This document shows, piece by piece, positions 15,738 to 23,062 of a DNA stretch of 34,096 nucleotides (its first letter is position 1; every line of letters begins with the position of its first letter). Position numbers and translations under genes: made by a program. Location: contig CAMJQA010000040.1 of NCBI GenBank assembly GCA_946407895.1, positions 1-34,096 of the forward strand, read 5' to 3'. Below the pieces are notes generated by a model. That model was given only the letters and a program-made list of their open reading frames with translations, was not told where the DNA came from and ran no database searches. This DNA is from an uncultured Prevotellaceae bacterium. Lineage in GTDB: Bacteria; Bacteroidota; Bacteroidia; Bacteroidales; Bacteroidaceae.

Positions 15738-15767
15738 CAAAAATACACATTATTTATCTTATAGCAA
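15738..15767 (-). promoter_or_regulatory. Strong Bacteroidetes promoter for the nuclease-like/BspA operon
   Basis: On the minus strand TTG (15765-15767), exactly 19 bases, then TATTTTTG (15738-15745): an ideal match to the TTG-N19-TAnnTTTG pattern. Confidence 0.75.
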
Positions 15768-16076
15768 AAGAAACAGCTAACTTTTTTTGCTTAGCAATGC
15801 AAATTACTGGCTATGAGGGTTCTTCATGCCATAGTGCGCGGATGTTTTAATAAAAGGGAGTCGCACTAATGGGGCAATTAACCATAACGTTTCAGACTGG
15901 GGCGTTGGGATGCAGAAATAACGGCGTTAAAACGGCAAAACAACGGCGTTGTTCCGACCGAACATCGGTGTTGTTTTTCAGGGCCAAAGATAGAGTGCGG
16001 GGGATACACCAAAGTCATAGAGGAGGATGCAGCAAGGAAGGGCAAAACCGCAATTATTGGTGTCCCCTAAAATAAA
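15768..16076. other. Intergenic stretch with GGCGTT repeats
   Basis: No gene is supported. At about 15918-15975 short words recur in both orientations: AACGGCGTT, AAACGGC, AACGGCGTTGTT and ATCGGTGTTGTTTTT. These may fold or bind a protein. The rest shows nothing I recognise. Confidence 0.4.
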
Positions 16077-16113
16077 AAAAAGAAGAAAGACATCCGATGT
16101 CTTCCTTCTTGAT
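16077..16113. terminator. Bidirectional-looking terminator hairpin
   Basis: AGAAGAAAGACAT pairs with ATGTCTTCCTTCTT across a CCG loop. On the minus strand it is followed by a long T-run (complement of AAAATAAAAAAAAG), so it probably ends the fucosidase-to-SDR operon. Confidence 0.75.
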
Positions 16114-16133
16114 ACCTAGGGTAAAAACAACAA

Positions 16134-16205
16134 TTATTCCTTTTCCCATTCGTCCCAATCGATTGTGGCCAGCAGGTGCTCAACTTGTGTTGTAATAGCT
16201 TGCAT
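16134..16205 (-). CDS. Possible small protein, 23 residues (doubtful)
   Basis: Between the SDR stop and the terminator an ATG frame encodes 23 residues ending LLATIDWDEWEKE. The frame is open upstream for about 17 more codons. It has an acidic aromatic tail and natural-looking codons but no recognised family. It may be a genuine last cistron of the operon or a gene remnant. Confidence 0.3.
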   Translation of the reverse strand: MQAITTQVEHLLATIDWDEWEKE

Positions 16206-16245
16206 TGCGTGGGCTCGGGTGGGGCAGCCCTTGGCAAGAAGCCCT

Positions 16246-17001
16246 CTACTGCCGGGCTATGAGGGTGGCGTTGGCCTGATGGGTGGCCAGGATGAGCACC
16301 TCGGCTATCTGCACATGGGCCGGGGCCTGGGCGGCATAGAGGGCTACGTCGGCTATGTCGTCGCCCGTGAGGGGCTTTACGCCCTGATATACCCGGGCTG
16401 CGCGTTCCTCGTCGCCGCGAAAGCGTATGCGGCTGAAGTTGGTCTCTACCAGGCCGGGCTTTAGGTTGGTGACGCGGATGGGGGTGGGGGCCAGGTCGAT
16501 ACGCAGACCGTCGGAGAGGGCCTTTACGGCCGCCTTGGTGGCACAATAGACTCCGCCGCCGGCATAGGCGGCATCGCCGGCCACGGAACCGATGTTGATG
16601 ATATGGCCGCGCTGGCGGGCAACCATACCCGGCACGATGATGCGTGTCATCCACAAGAGGCCCTTGATGTTGGTGTCTATCATCGCTTCCCAGTCGTCGA
16701 AGCGGCCTTCGTATTCGGGCTCCAGGCCCAGGGCCAGGCCGGCATTGTTGATGAGGACGTCTATCTCGTTCCACTCCGCGGGCAGGCTGGCTACGGCTTC
16801 CTCGGTGGCCTGGCGGTCGCGGACGTCGAAGCAGAGGGTAAGCGCTTCCGAACCCTGGGCGGTCAGCTCGGTCTTAATCTCCTCCAGCCGGATTCCGTTC
16901 CGCCCGGTCAGTATAAGGCGGTAGCCCGCCTGGGCAAACTTCCTGGCGCAGGCCAGCCCGATACCGCTGGTGGCGCCGGTGATGAAAACAATTTCCTTCA
17001 T
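16246..17001 (-). CDS. Short-chain dehydrogenase/reductase (YdfG-like)
   Basis: A 251-residue cytoplasmic SDR oxidoreductase. The cofactor loop TGATSGIG is at 8-15, an Arg at 33-34 region (LTGRN) favours NADP(H), NNAG is at 85-88, and the catalytic triad is Ser139, Tyr152 and Lys156 (VYCATK). LKPGLVETNFS follows, as in the YdfG/serine-3-dehydrogenase-like group acting on 3-hydroxy acids. It is the last recognisable gene of the operon starting at 21608, separated from the phosphoesterase gene by 97 bases of word-repeat leader. The physiological substrate is unknown. Confidence 0.93.
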   Translation of the reverse strand: MKEIVFITGATSGIGLACARKFAQAGYRLILTGRNGIRLEEIKTELTAQGSEALTLCFDVRDRQATEEAVASLPAEWNEIDVLINNAGLALGLEPEYEGRFDDWEAMIDTNIKGLLWMTRIIVPGMVARQRGHIINIGSVAGDAAYAGGGVYCATKAAVKALSDGLRIDLAPTPIRVTNLKPGLVETNFSRIRFRGDEERAARVYQGVKPLTGDDIADVALYAAQAPAHVQIAEVLILATHQANATLIARQ

Positions 17002-17004
17002 ATT

Positions 17005-17091
17005 GGTTATAGGTTATCGGTTATAGGTTATCGGTTATAGGACGAGCCGAGCGATCGGTTATAGGTTATCGGTTATCGGTTATAGGATGAG
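17005..17091 (-). repeat. Word-repeat leader upstream of SDR gene
   Basis: The 7-base words GGTTATA and GGTTATC alternate about nine times (plus-strand reading), interrupted by GACGAGCCGAGCGATC; a GATGAGCC variant lies at the far end. The array ends 3 bases before the SDR start codon. It fills a spacer inside an operon and has no promoter box. Confidence 0.8.
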
Positions 17092-17098
17092 CCGCTTG

Positions 17099-18205
17099 CT
17101 ACTCTTGACGTTCTATTGTCATCTCGAACTGGCAGCAGGGGTCGGTCTGGTGGGCCAGGTGCTTGGTCATGGGCGAGATGCCGAAGAGGGGGCTGTAGGT
17201 AGAGGCCTTGATGGTCTTTCCGTCGGGCATGAACTCCAGGAGCCGGAGCCATCCGTCGCCGCCGTTGCCTTCCCATCCGCCGCCCAGGCACTGTATGTTG
17301 AACATCATCTGGTGCACGGTTCTACCTGCTACATTCTTGTCCTGCCTGTAGGCTGTGTTGTTCAGGAAATCCTCGGCACTGCCTGGTTCTGAGGCCGGAT
17401 GTCCCGTATGGCCGCAGATGGCCAGGCGTATGTTGCTGCAGGGATAGAGCAGCTTCTCCCATATCTCCCGCCCGTAGTTGCGCGGCTGTATCTTGTACCC
17501 CTCATTGTCGGTGTATTCGGCCGAGCGTTCGCGCAGCAGGCTGTGGGTGAGGAAGATGACGGTGTGGTTCCGGTACTTGTCGCTGTCGCAGAGCTTGCGT
17601 GCCCATTGGAGCACTTCGTCGCGCGGTGCCCACTCGGTGCCGATGACCAAGAGAGGGCCCCAGTGGTCGGTCTGGAACTCCCAGGCTGCGTTCTCCAGGC
17701 TTACCTGCCCCATGCGGTTGGGCAGGGCGGCTACGAGGTGGTCGGCCGTAAGGGGATTGCGCTCGAAGGTATAGTACTCGGGATAGTGAGTGAAGGGTTC
17801 GTCGCCACGCACATAGCCGTATTCGTGATTGCCGCCCGCTATGATGTAGGGCACGCGGCCGTCCAGGCGTTCCAGGCAGTGGCTGGACCATTCCCACATC
17901 TGCTTGCTGGTCTGGTTGAGCATATTGCGGTTGCGCACGATGTTCTCGTTCTGCTCCACCAGGTCGCCGGTGAAGAGTACGCCCTTGATGTGCAGCTGCT
18001 CCACATTGTCGGCTATCCAGGCGGTGCAAAGCTCGTAGATGGGCTGATTGATGTCGTACTTGGTATAGCCCTGGGGGTCACCGAAGACGATGAAGGTGAA
18101 CGACTCGGGGTCGCTGAGCTTCTGCCTGTCTGCACGGTGCTGGGGCCAGGCACTCAGGCTGATGAGCGTTGCGGTGAGAAGCAGAAGGATGTGTCTTTTG
18201 TTCAT
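17099..18205 (-). CDS. Secreted calcineurin-like metallophosphoesterase
   Basis: A 368-residue phosphoesterase with a signal peptide (residues 1-20 or so). Metal-binding motifs occur in family order: FIVFGDPQ (Asp43), GVLFTGDLVEQNEN, IIAGGNHEYGY, TVIFLTHS and ICGHTGH. The C-terminal 90 residues are rich in Gly/Trp and may contribute a substrate lid. The enzyme would hydrolyse phosphomono- or diesters in the periplasm. It starts 6 bases after the six-hairpin gene stop, so the two are co-transcribed. A link with glycan breakdown, such as removal of phosphate substituents, is only inferred from position. Confidence 0.88.
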   Translation of the reverse strand: MNKRHILLLLTATLISLSAWPQHRADRQKLSDPESFTFIVFGDPQGYTKYDINQPIYELCTAWIADNVEQLHIKGVLFTGDLVEQNENIVRNRNMLNQTSKQMWEWSSHCLERLDGRVPYIIAGGNHEYGYVRGDEPFTHYPEYYTFERNPLTADHLVAALPNRMGQVSLENAAWEFQTDHWGPLLVIGTEWAPRDEVLQWARKLCDSDKYRNHTVIFLTHSLLRERSAEYTDNEGYKIQPRNYGREIWEKLLYPCSNIRLAICGHTGHPASEPGSAEDFLNNTAYRQDKNVAGRTVHQMMFNIQCLGGGWEGNGGDGWLRLLEFMPDGKTIKASTYSPLFGISPMTKHLAHQTDPCCQFEMTIERQE

Positions 18206-18211
18206 GTGCGT

Positions 18212-20227
18212 TCAGAATTTATGTGAGATGGTCTGTCCGGCCTTTATCTTATAGGTCTTGGTGCGTGTTCCGTCGCTTATCTCTACGCTAATCCGGCCGC
18301 CCGGCAGGCGAAGCACAGAGATGTCGAAGCAGCTGCCGAAAGCCCGGATGCGGCGCAGCTTCATCTGGTTCCATGCGCTGGGCAGCTGAGGCGTGAGCTG
18401 GAAGGTGTGGAAGCCTGTGGGACGTATGCCGAAGAGGCCCTCGGTGATGATGCGGGCATAGAGTCCGCTCTCGGCAGAGAGGTGGCGCTGACTGCCTTCG
18501 GGCCAGGCCTCGATGGCGTAGGGCACGTGTTCGCCCAGCAGGCGGGCATTGGAGTAGAAGTGCAGGAACTCGGTTGCCTTGTCGGGCTGACCGGCTGCAT
18601 ATACACCGCGCAGGGCGTAGAGCGTAGAACGGTCCCAGAAGGTCTGGCTGCCGGCCTGGGTGAGCATGCCGTTCTCGGTCCACAGGCGGGGCGAGAAGAG
18701 GGCCTGGATGGTACCCTGGGCCCGCTCGGTGATTCCCATGCAGAGGGGAATGCATATCCAGGAGCGCAATACGTCGTTGCCCTCGTAGTAGCGATAGGTC
18801 TGGTAGCCCTCCACCTCGGCTCCGAAGTATGTCTCTATGGCCGAGCGCAGTTGCTGAGCCTGGCGGCGATACTGGCCTGCCAGGGAGGATGGCTCGCCCA
18901 GTTCGCGGCACAGATAGGTGGCCGAGATGAGTGCATCGTAGTAGAGCGAGGAGGTACAGAGGTTGGCCTTCCCGGCCGGGAAGCGGCCCTCGAGCTCGTC
19001 GTGGTCGGATGCTACGACACCCTCGGGCAGCAGCTTGCGATGGCAGTATTCCAGGCACCACTGGATGAGGGGCCACAGCTGCCGGGCCTCGGATGTGGAG
19101 GCACGGGTCAGCACATAGCGGCTGGCACCGTATGCTATCATCGCTGCATCGCCCCGGTCGCCAGCTCCGTTCCAGATGTCCTGCCCCTCGGCAATGATGC
19201 TGCTGGGGATGGGCTTCCACTCGTCGTTCATGAAGCGGGCGAAATGAAGGTAGCTGTTCAGTGCCGACTGGCACCCGTATTCGTAGCCCTCGAAGGGGAA
19301 GAAGGGGTTCACGTACTCAGCCTGGTCGTTAGCCCAGATGGCTGCATAGTAGCTCTCGCCTCCGGGGCCGTGCATCGGTCCGCCGGCCGTCTGGTAGATG
19401 CTCTCGGAGGCTCGTATCTTCGAGAAGGCAAACATACGGTCGATGACCTGGTCGGGCGATTCCAGGATGAGGCTGCCCTGCCAGTCGTCCACCAGTTCCC
19501 TGCGTGCCTTTTCCTCGTCTCCGGCACGGGGCGTCAGCTCGTGCTCGCCCTTCCCTTCGCTGTAGGCCTGTATGCTGGCCGAGAACTCTACGCTCTGGCC
19601 TGGCTGAAGAACAACGGAAGGCTGGGGCACATCGGTCTTGCATACCAGTGTATAGCTCCCCCTGACGCCCTGGTCTGCGGGGGTGGAGAAGACGGTATGC
19701 TCGCGTGGCAGTTCCAGGGCTACGCTGCCCTTCGAGTCGTTGAGCAATGTGTATCGCTCCACCAGCAGGGGCAGGGTGGTGGAGGGGAAATAGGTGCGGG
19801 TCAGGCTCAGGCCGGCCTCGCCCAGGCGGCTGCTCACGGTCAAAACGCCCTGGTGGAGTTCGATGCTCTCTACCTTCTCCTGCGAGATGCGGGCTCCGCC
19901 CCTGAGCACGATGTGCCGCACAGCATCCCACTCGAAGCGGCGCATCAGGCTGGCGTGCGTATTGTTCGGTATGGTGCGCAGCATGGGCCATACCATGCTC
20001 TTGTTCATCATCAGCCGGCCGTCGGCTTCCACACCGTAGCGCAGCACTATGCTCACCTGCTGGCCGCTCATCTCGATGTGGTCGTAGTGGGGCAGCCCTT
20101 TCTCCGCTACCTCCCAGCGTATGCCGCCCCGGTCGGTCAGCTGCCATCGGCTATCTGCGCTTTCCTCTGCACTGGCGTGGACTGATGCCAAGACCAGCAA
20201 TGTCAATACATATCTTAATGCTCTCAT
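18212..20227 (-). CDS. Secreted six-hairpin glycosidase-like protein
   Basis: A 671-residue protein with a signal peptide (MRALRYVLTLLVLASVHASA). The first 250 or so residues look like a beta-sandwich; from about 260 an (alpha/alpha)6 barrel follows with motifs such as MHGPGGESYYAAIWANDQAEY, DIWNGAGDRGDAAMIAYGA and a late ESGLYARIITEGLFGI. A C-terminal small beta domain ends the protein. This architecture is shared by several inverting or retaining glycosidase families; I cannot place it in one. Asp/Glu residues in the ANDQAEY and GAGDRGDA segments are candidate catalytic residues. It sits 28 bases after the fucosidase gene, so the pair may act on one glycan. Confidence 0.75.
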   Translation of the reverse strand: MRALRYVLTLLVLASVHASAEESADSRWQLTDRGGIRWEVAEKGLPHYDHIEMSGQQVSIVLRYGVEADGRLMMNKSMVWPMLRTIPNNTHASLMRRFEWDAVRHIVLRGGARISQEKVESIELHQGVLTVSSRLGEAGLSLTRTYFPSTTLPLLVERYTLLNDSKGSVALELPREHTVFSTPADQGVRGSYTLVCKTDVPQPSVVLQPGQSVEFSASIQAYSEGKGEHELTPRAGDEEKARRELVDDWQGSLILESPDQVIDRMFAFSKIRASESIYQTAGGPMHGPGGESYYAAIWANDQAEYVNPFFPFEGYEYGCQSALNSYLHFARFMNDEWKPIPSSIIAEGQDIWNGAGDRGDAAMIAYGASRYVLTRASTSEARQLWPLIQWCLEYCHRKLLPEGVVASDHDELEGRFPAGKANLCTSSLYYDALISATYLCRELGEPSSLAGQYRRQAQQLRSAIETYFGAEVEGYQTYRYYEGNDVLRSWICIPLCMGITERAQGTIQALFSPRLWTENGMLTQAGSQTFWDRSTLYALRGVYAAGQPDKATEFLHFYSNARLLGEHVPYAIEAWPEGSQRHLSAESGLYARIITEGLFGIRPTGFHTFQLTPQLPSAWNQMKLRRIRAFGSCFDISVLRLPGGRISVEISDGTRTKTYKIKAGQTISHKF

Positions 20228-20255
20228 AAACTATAGGCTATGGCTCTATGTCTCC

Positions 20256-21608
20256 TCAATTTATCTGCGCTACCAGCACCAGGTCGGTCTGGTCGGTGGT
20301 GGGGCGTGAGTGCAGGAATACGCGCGTACCCTCGGCTTCGTTGCGGAAGGAAACCTGGGCTCCTGTATCCATGCGGGTTATGCTCTTCACGCTGTATTTC
20401 CCCTTTGGCATCATCAGGCTCAGGGCGCCGTCTATGCGTTCCAAGCCCTCGTTGCTTATCTTGCCGTCCTTCTCCTGGTTCAGGATGTGGATGTACAGCT
20501 TCTTGCCCTTCTGCGTGGTAACGCCCCAGGGCTGCGGAGGTACGATGCCGCCGCGTGTGTCGTAGATGCTGGAACCGTATTTATGCATGAAGGCGCCTAC
20601 GTCCTGCAGTATCTTCACAGCCTCGTCGGGCAACTGGCCGTCGGGGCGCGGACCTATGTTCAGCAGCAGGTTCGAGTTCATGCCGGCAGCCTTCACCAGT
20701 CGGCGAATCACCTCGGCCGAGCTCTTGTAGTTCTTGTCCGTAATGCTGTAGCCCCAGGTGTTGTTCATCGTCTGGCAGGATTCCAGGGGCAGTTTGTCGC
20801 TGACGGCCTGATCCTTCGAGAAGCCCGCAGTGTTCTGGCCCGGCAGGTCCTGCTCGAAGAGCTGGAAGTCCTCGCCCTCGTGTGGAGTGCCGTGGTGGTT
20901 GTTGCCTATCATGCACTTGGGCTGCAGGCGGTGGATGAGTTCATACTGCTCCTTCAGCCGCCAGTCGAACTCCTTCTCGGGGTGGTCCCACATGCCGTCG
21001 AACCAGATGGCACCAATCGGTCCGTAGTTGGTGAGCAGTTCGGTGAGCTGCTGGTTCATGAAGGCATAGTACGTATCCCAGTTGGTTGTGCCGGGGTCGT
21101 GGGGGCAGTTCTTGCAATTCCCGGTGGGGTAGTCGGTGCGGTACCAGTCCATGTGTGAGTAGTAGAAATGCAGCTTCAGTCCCTCCTGGGCACAGGCGGC
21201 GGAGAGTTCCTTGATTACGTCGCGTCCGAAGGGCGTGGCCTTCACGATGTTATAGTCGCTGGCAGCTGTGTTCCACATGGAGAACCCGTCGTGGTGGCGG
21301 CTGGTGAAGGTGACGTACTGCGCTCCGGCCTCCTTGAAGAGCAGGACCCATTCGCGGGCGCTGAACCAGCTGGGGCAGAAGCCGCCGGCCAGGTAGGAAT
21401 ACTCCTTGCGGTCCAGCTTCTTGTTGTGCATCACCCATTCGCCATCGCCCAGCATGGAGTATATGCCCCAGTGCAGGAAAATGCCGAACTTGCGGTCTTG
21501 GAAATCATTGCGTACAGCGCGCATCTGGTCCGAAACCACGGTTTCTGCGCGTAGGATTTGGGTGGTGGAGGCAAGCAGCAGTGCGGTTGCCAAGAAGAAC
21601 TTTTTCAT
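20256..21608 (-). CDS. Secreted alpha-L-fucosidase (GH29)
   Basis: A 450-residue GH29 enzyme starting at ATG 21608 (signal peptide MKKFFLATALLLASTTQILRA); an upstream in-frame ATG at 21680 lies inside the promoter. Family landmarks: FGIFLHWGIYSM at 41-52, YVTFTSRHHDGFSMW at 98-112, and GAIWFDGMWDH with nucleophile Asp204. LLLNIGPRPDGQLP near residue 330 is also characteristic, and a C-terminal beta-sandwich follows. It releases alpha-linked fucose from glycans by a retaining mechanism. It is the first gene of a four-gene minus-strand operon. Confidence 0.93.
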   Translation of the reverse strand: MKKFFLATALLLASTTQILRAETVVSDQMRAVRNDFQDRKFGIFLHWGIYSMLGDGEWVMHNKKLDRKEYSYLAGGFCPSWFSAREWVLLFKEAGAQYVTFTSRHHDGFSMWNTAASDYNIVKATPFGRDVIKELSAACAQEGLKLHFYYSHMDWYRTDYPTGNCKNCPHDPGTTNWDTYYAFMNQQLTELLTNYGPIGAIWFDGMWDHPEKEFDWRLKEQYELIHRLQPKCMIGNNHHGTPHEGEDFQLFEQDLPGQNTAGFSKDQAVSDKLPLESCQTMNNTWGYSITDKNYKSSAEVIRRLVKAAGMNSNLLLNIGPRPDGQLPDEAVKILQDVGAFMHKYGSSIYDTRGGIVPPQPWGVTTQKGKKLYIHILNQEKDGKISNEGLERIDGALSLMMPKGKYSVKSITRMDTGAQVSFRNEAEGTRVFLHSRPTTDQTDLVLVAQIN

Positions 21609-21677
21609 CAAATACTTATTATTATATAATGAGGTTAAAAAATCAATTCTATGCCCCAATATCAGTAATGGAGCGTA

Positions 21678-21685
21678 CAAAAGTA
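21678..21685 (-). promoter_or_regulatory. Promoter box for the fucosidase operon
   Basis: Minus-strand TACTTTTG matches TAnnTTTG and lies 70 bases before the ATG at 21608. No good -33 TTG was seen. Confidence 0.55.
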
Positions 21686-21717
21686 CAAAAAAAATGTGAA
21701 ACCCCGTTCATGAAAAG

Positions 21718-21751
21718 GGAAAATCCTACTCACGAATAGGAATATTTCCCA
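21718..21751. promoter_or_regulatory. Inverted repeat between divergent promoters
   Basis: GGGAAAAT..CCTA and TAGGAATATTTCCC form an imperfect palindrome with an 8-base centre. It ends just before the -33 region of the plus-strand promoter and lies upstream of the fucosidase promoter, a position suiting an operator shared by both genes. Confidence 0.45.
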
Positions 21752-21752
21752 T

Positions 21753-21781
21753 TTGTGCCTCGAAAAAAGGCCGTACCTTTG
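21753..21781 (+). promoter_or_regulatory. Promoter for the His-rich repeat protein
   Basis: TTG at 21753-21755 and TACCTTTG at 21774-21781 with an 18-base spacer; the ATG follows at 21833. Confidence 0.65.
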
Positions 21782-21832
21782 CACCAGAAACAAAAAGAAA
21801 CGTAGTATTCACCTCTTTAAAACGATACGATT

Positions 21833-22648
21833 ATGAAGCGCATGAATTTACTCCAGATGTTGATGATGGTCATCATGATGGCCATGGTAAACAATAGTTT
21901 TGCTCAGGGTCGCGGCGGACGCTCTGCTGCTGTCCGTGGTGCCCGCAGGGAAATGGTTATGAACAGCAACGGCGGATTCCGCATGACTCGTTCAGATGAT
22001 CGTGAGATGAACCGTGGCGGTCACGACATGAACCGTGGTGGTCATGAGATGAACCGTGGTGGTCATGAGATGAACCGTGGTGGTCATGAGATGAACCGTG
22101 GCGGTCATGAGATGAACCGTCATTTCGGTGGCGGACACAACATGAATCGCGGCGGGCACGAGATGCATCGTGGTGGTCATGAGATGAACCGTCATTTCGG
22201 TGGCGGACACGAGATGGCTCGCCATCACGGAGGTGGTCCTCGTGTAGATCACCGGGGCTTCGTTCACGGATGGGAAGGTCGTGTACGCCACCACAATGGC
22301 CGCTGGGGCTACTTCCGCGACAACCGCTGGTTCTGGTACGACCGCTACTTCGACCCCGTATATTACTTCGGCAGTCCTCTGGCATACTTCAACGACTATT
22401 ACTACATTGCCGACGGTGGCTATATCCCCGGTTGGGAAGGACGTGTCCGCTACGACCGTGGCCGCTGGGGCTACTATCGCGCCGGTCGCTGGCTGTGGTA
22501 CGACCGCTACTATGCCCCCGACTACTACTTCGCTCACCCCGTTCGTCACTTCCGCCACCACGTCTGTGGGCCTGTAGCAGCAGGCGTGGCCGGAGGTATC
22601 ATAGGCGGAGCCGTGCTAGGTACGCTGATTGGTGCCATGTGCATGTAG
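21833..22648 (+). CDS. Secreted His/Gly/Arg-rich repeat protein of unknown function
   Basis: A 271-residue protein with a Met-rich signal peptide (to about residue 25, ending SFAQ). Residues 59-135 or so are repeats of MNRGGHE (7 residues) interspersed with longer MNRHFGGGHE units, giving a regular histidine spacing. Two related aromatic units follow, each WEGRVR, then GRWGYxR, then RWxWYDRYxxPxYYF (about 147-185 and 200-240). The C-terminus is a glycine zipper (AAGVAGGIIGGAVLGTLIGAM), probably a membrane-associating helix. I do not know the family. The histidine array suggests metal binding (inference). It is a single-gene unit with its own promoter and a strong terminator at 22737-22769. 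Confidence 0.8.
   Translation: MKRMNLLQMLMMVIMMAMVNNSFAQGRGGRSAAVRGARREMVMNSNGGFRMTRSDDREMNRGGHDMNRGGHEMNRGGHEMNRGGHEMNRGGHEMNRHFGGGHNMNRGGHEMHRGGHEMNRHFGGGHEMARHHGGGPRVDHRGFVHGWEGRVRHHNGRWGYFRDNRWFWYDRYFDPVYYFGSPLAYFNDYYYIADGGYIPGWEGRVRYDRGRWGYYRAGRWLWYDRYYAPDYYFAHPVRHFRHHVCGPVAAGVAGGIIGGAVLGTLIGAMCM
22007..22237 (+). repeat. 21-bp/30-bp coding tandem repeats
   Basis: Five near-identical 21-bp units (22007-22111) beginning ATGAACCGTGG are followed by a 30-bp unit, two diverged 21-bp units, another 30-bp unit and a degenerate unit. The nucleotide identity is higher than needed for the protein, implying recent duplication and likely length variation. Confidence 0.85.
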
Positions 22649-22736
22649 TTCGCAGTGTAGCATACAGATAATACGACGCACACTTTTACACATTAGCTTT
22701 TTTCATGCAATCAAGTGCTTTTTCATTGAGACGGAA
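22649..22736. other. 3' region of the His-rich gene
   Basis: No gene is seen. It leads into the terminator. Confidence 0.4.
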
Positions 22737-22769
22737 GGAGCCTCGCCGGGATGGCGGGGCTCCTCTTTT
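22737..22769 (+). terminator. Intrinsic terminator after the His-rich gene
   Basis: GGAGCCTCGCC pairs with GGCGGGGCTCC across a GGGAT loop, followed by TCTTTTC. Confidence 0.88.
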
Positions 22770-22816
22770 CTTTCCTGTTTCTTCTTTGTGTGCCTGGATG
22801 ATTCTCTTTGCATTTC

Positions 22817-22988
22817 ACTCGACTTTTGACCTTCGGTCGAAATTTCTTGCGCTCGACATAAAAGAATTTATTCATTAATGTTCTCACTTAATTGAAATTT
22901 TCGTAACTTTGCCAATAGGATTGGCGAACTTACTCCGTCTCGGCATAAAAAATAAATGAATATATTTTGTTCTGTTCTCGACTTTTCG
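22817..22988 (+). promoter_or_regulatory. Duplicated promoter region upstream of second fucosidase
   Basis: Two related blocks each contain CTCG(A/G)CATAAAA, an AT-rich stretch, a TTCTC word and TTTTCGTAACTTTGC. They carry TAACTTTG boxes at 22904-22911 and 22989-22996. The second has TTG at 22967-22969 with an exact 19-base spacer. A small hairpin (TTTTGACC/GGTCGAAA) lies at about 22823-22842. No gene is present. Confidence 0.55.
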
Positions 22989-22996
22989 TAACTTTG
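22967..22996 (+). promoter_or_regulatory. Main promoter for the second GH29 operon
   Basis: TTG, 19 bases, TAACTTTG. The ATG at 23063 follows 66 bases later. Confidence 0.7.
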
Positions 22997-23062
22997 CACC
23001 CGAATTCACGAGAAAGGACGAAATCCTGGAAATTTTATAACCCCAAACAGTAAAGAATTTAT

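Noticed and set aside
15439..15750. 103-codon minus-strand frame in the leader of the nuclease-like gene
   Set aside because: Its ATG lies at the promoter box, the composition is not protein-like and no family is recognised.
18407..20185. 592-codon open frame antisense to the six-hairpin gene
   Set aside because: Shadow of a real gene with signal peptide and barrel motifs; the antisense composition (Gly/Val/Ala/Gln runs) is typical of third-position GC bias.
21957..22561. Antisense frames with repeated SSHDHHG or VHLMTTT units over the His-rich gene
   Set aside because: They simply mirror the 21-bp coding repeats; the plus strand has the signal peptide, promoter and terminator.
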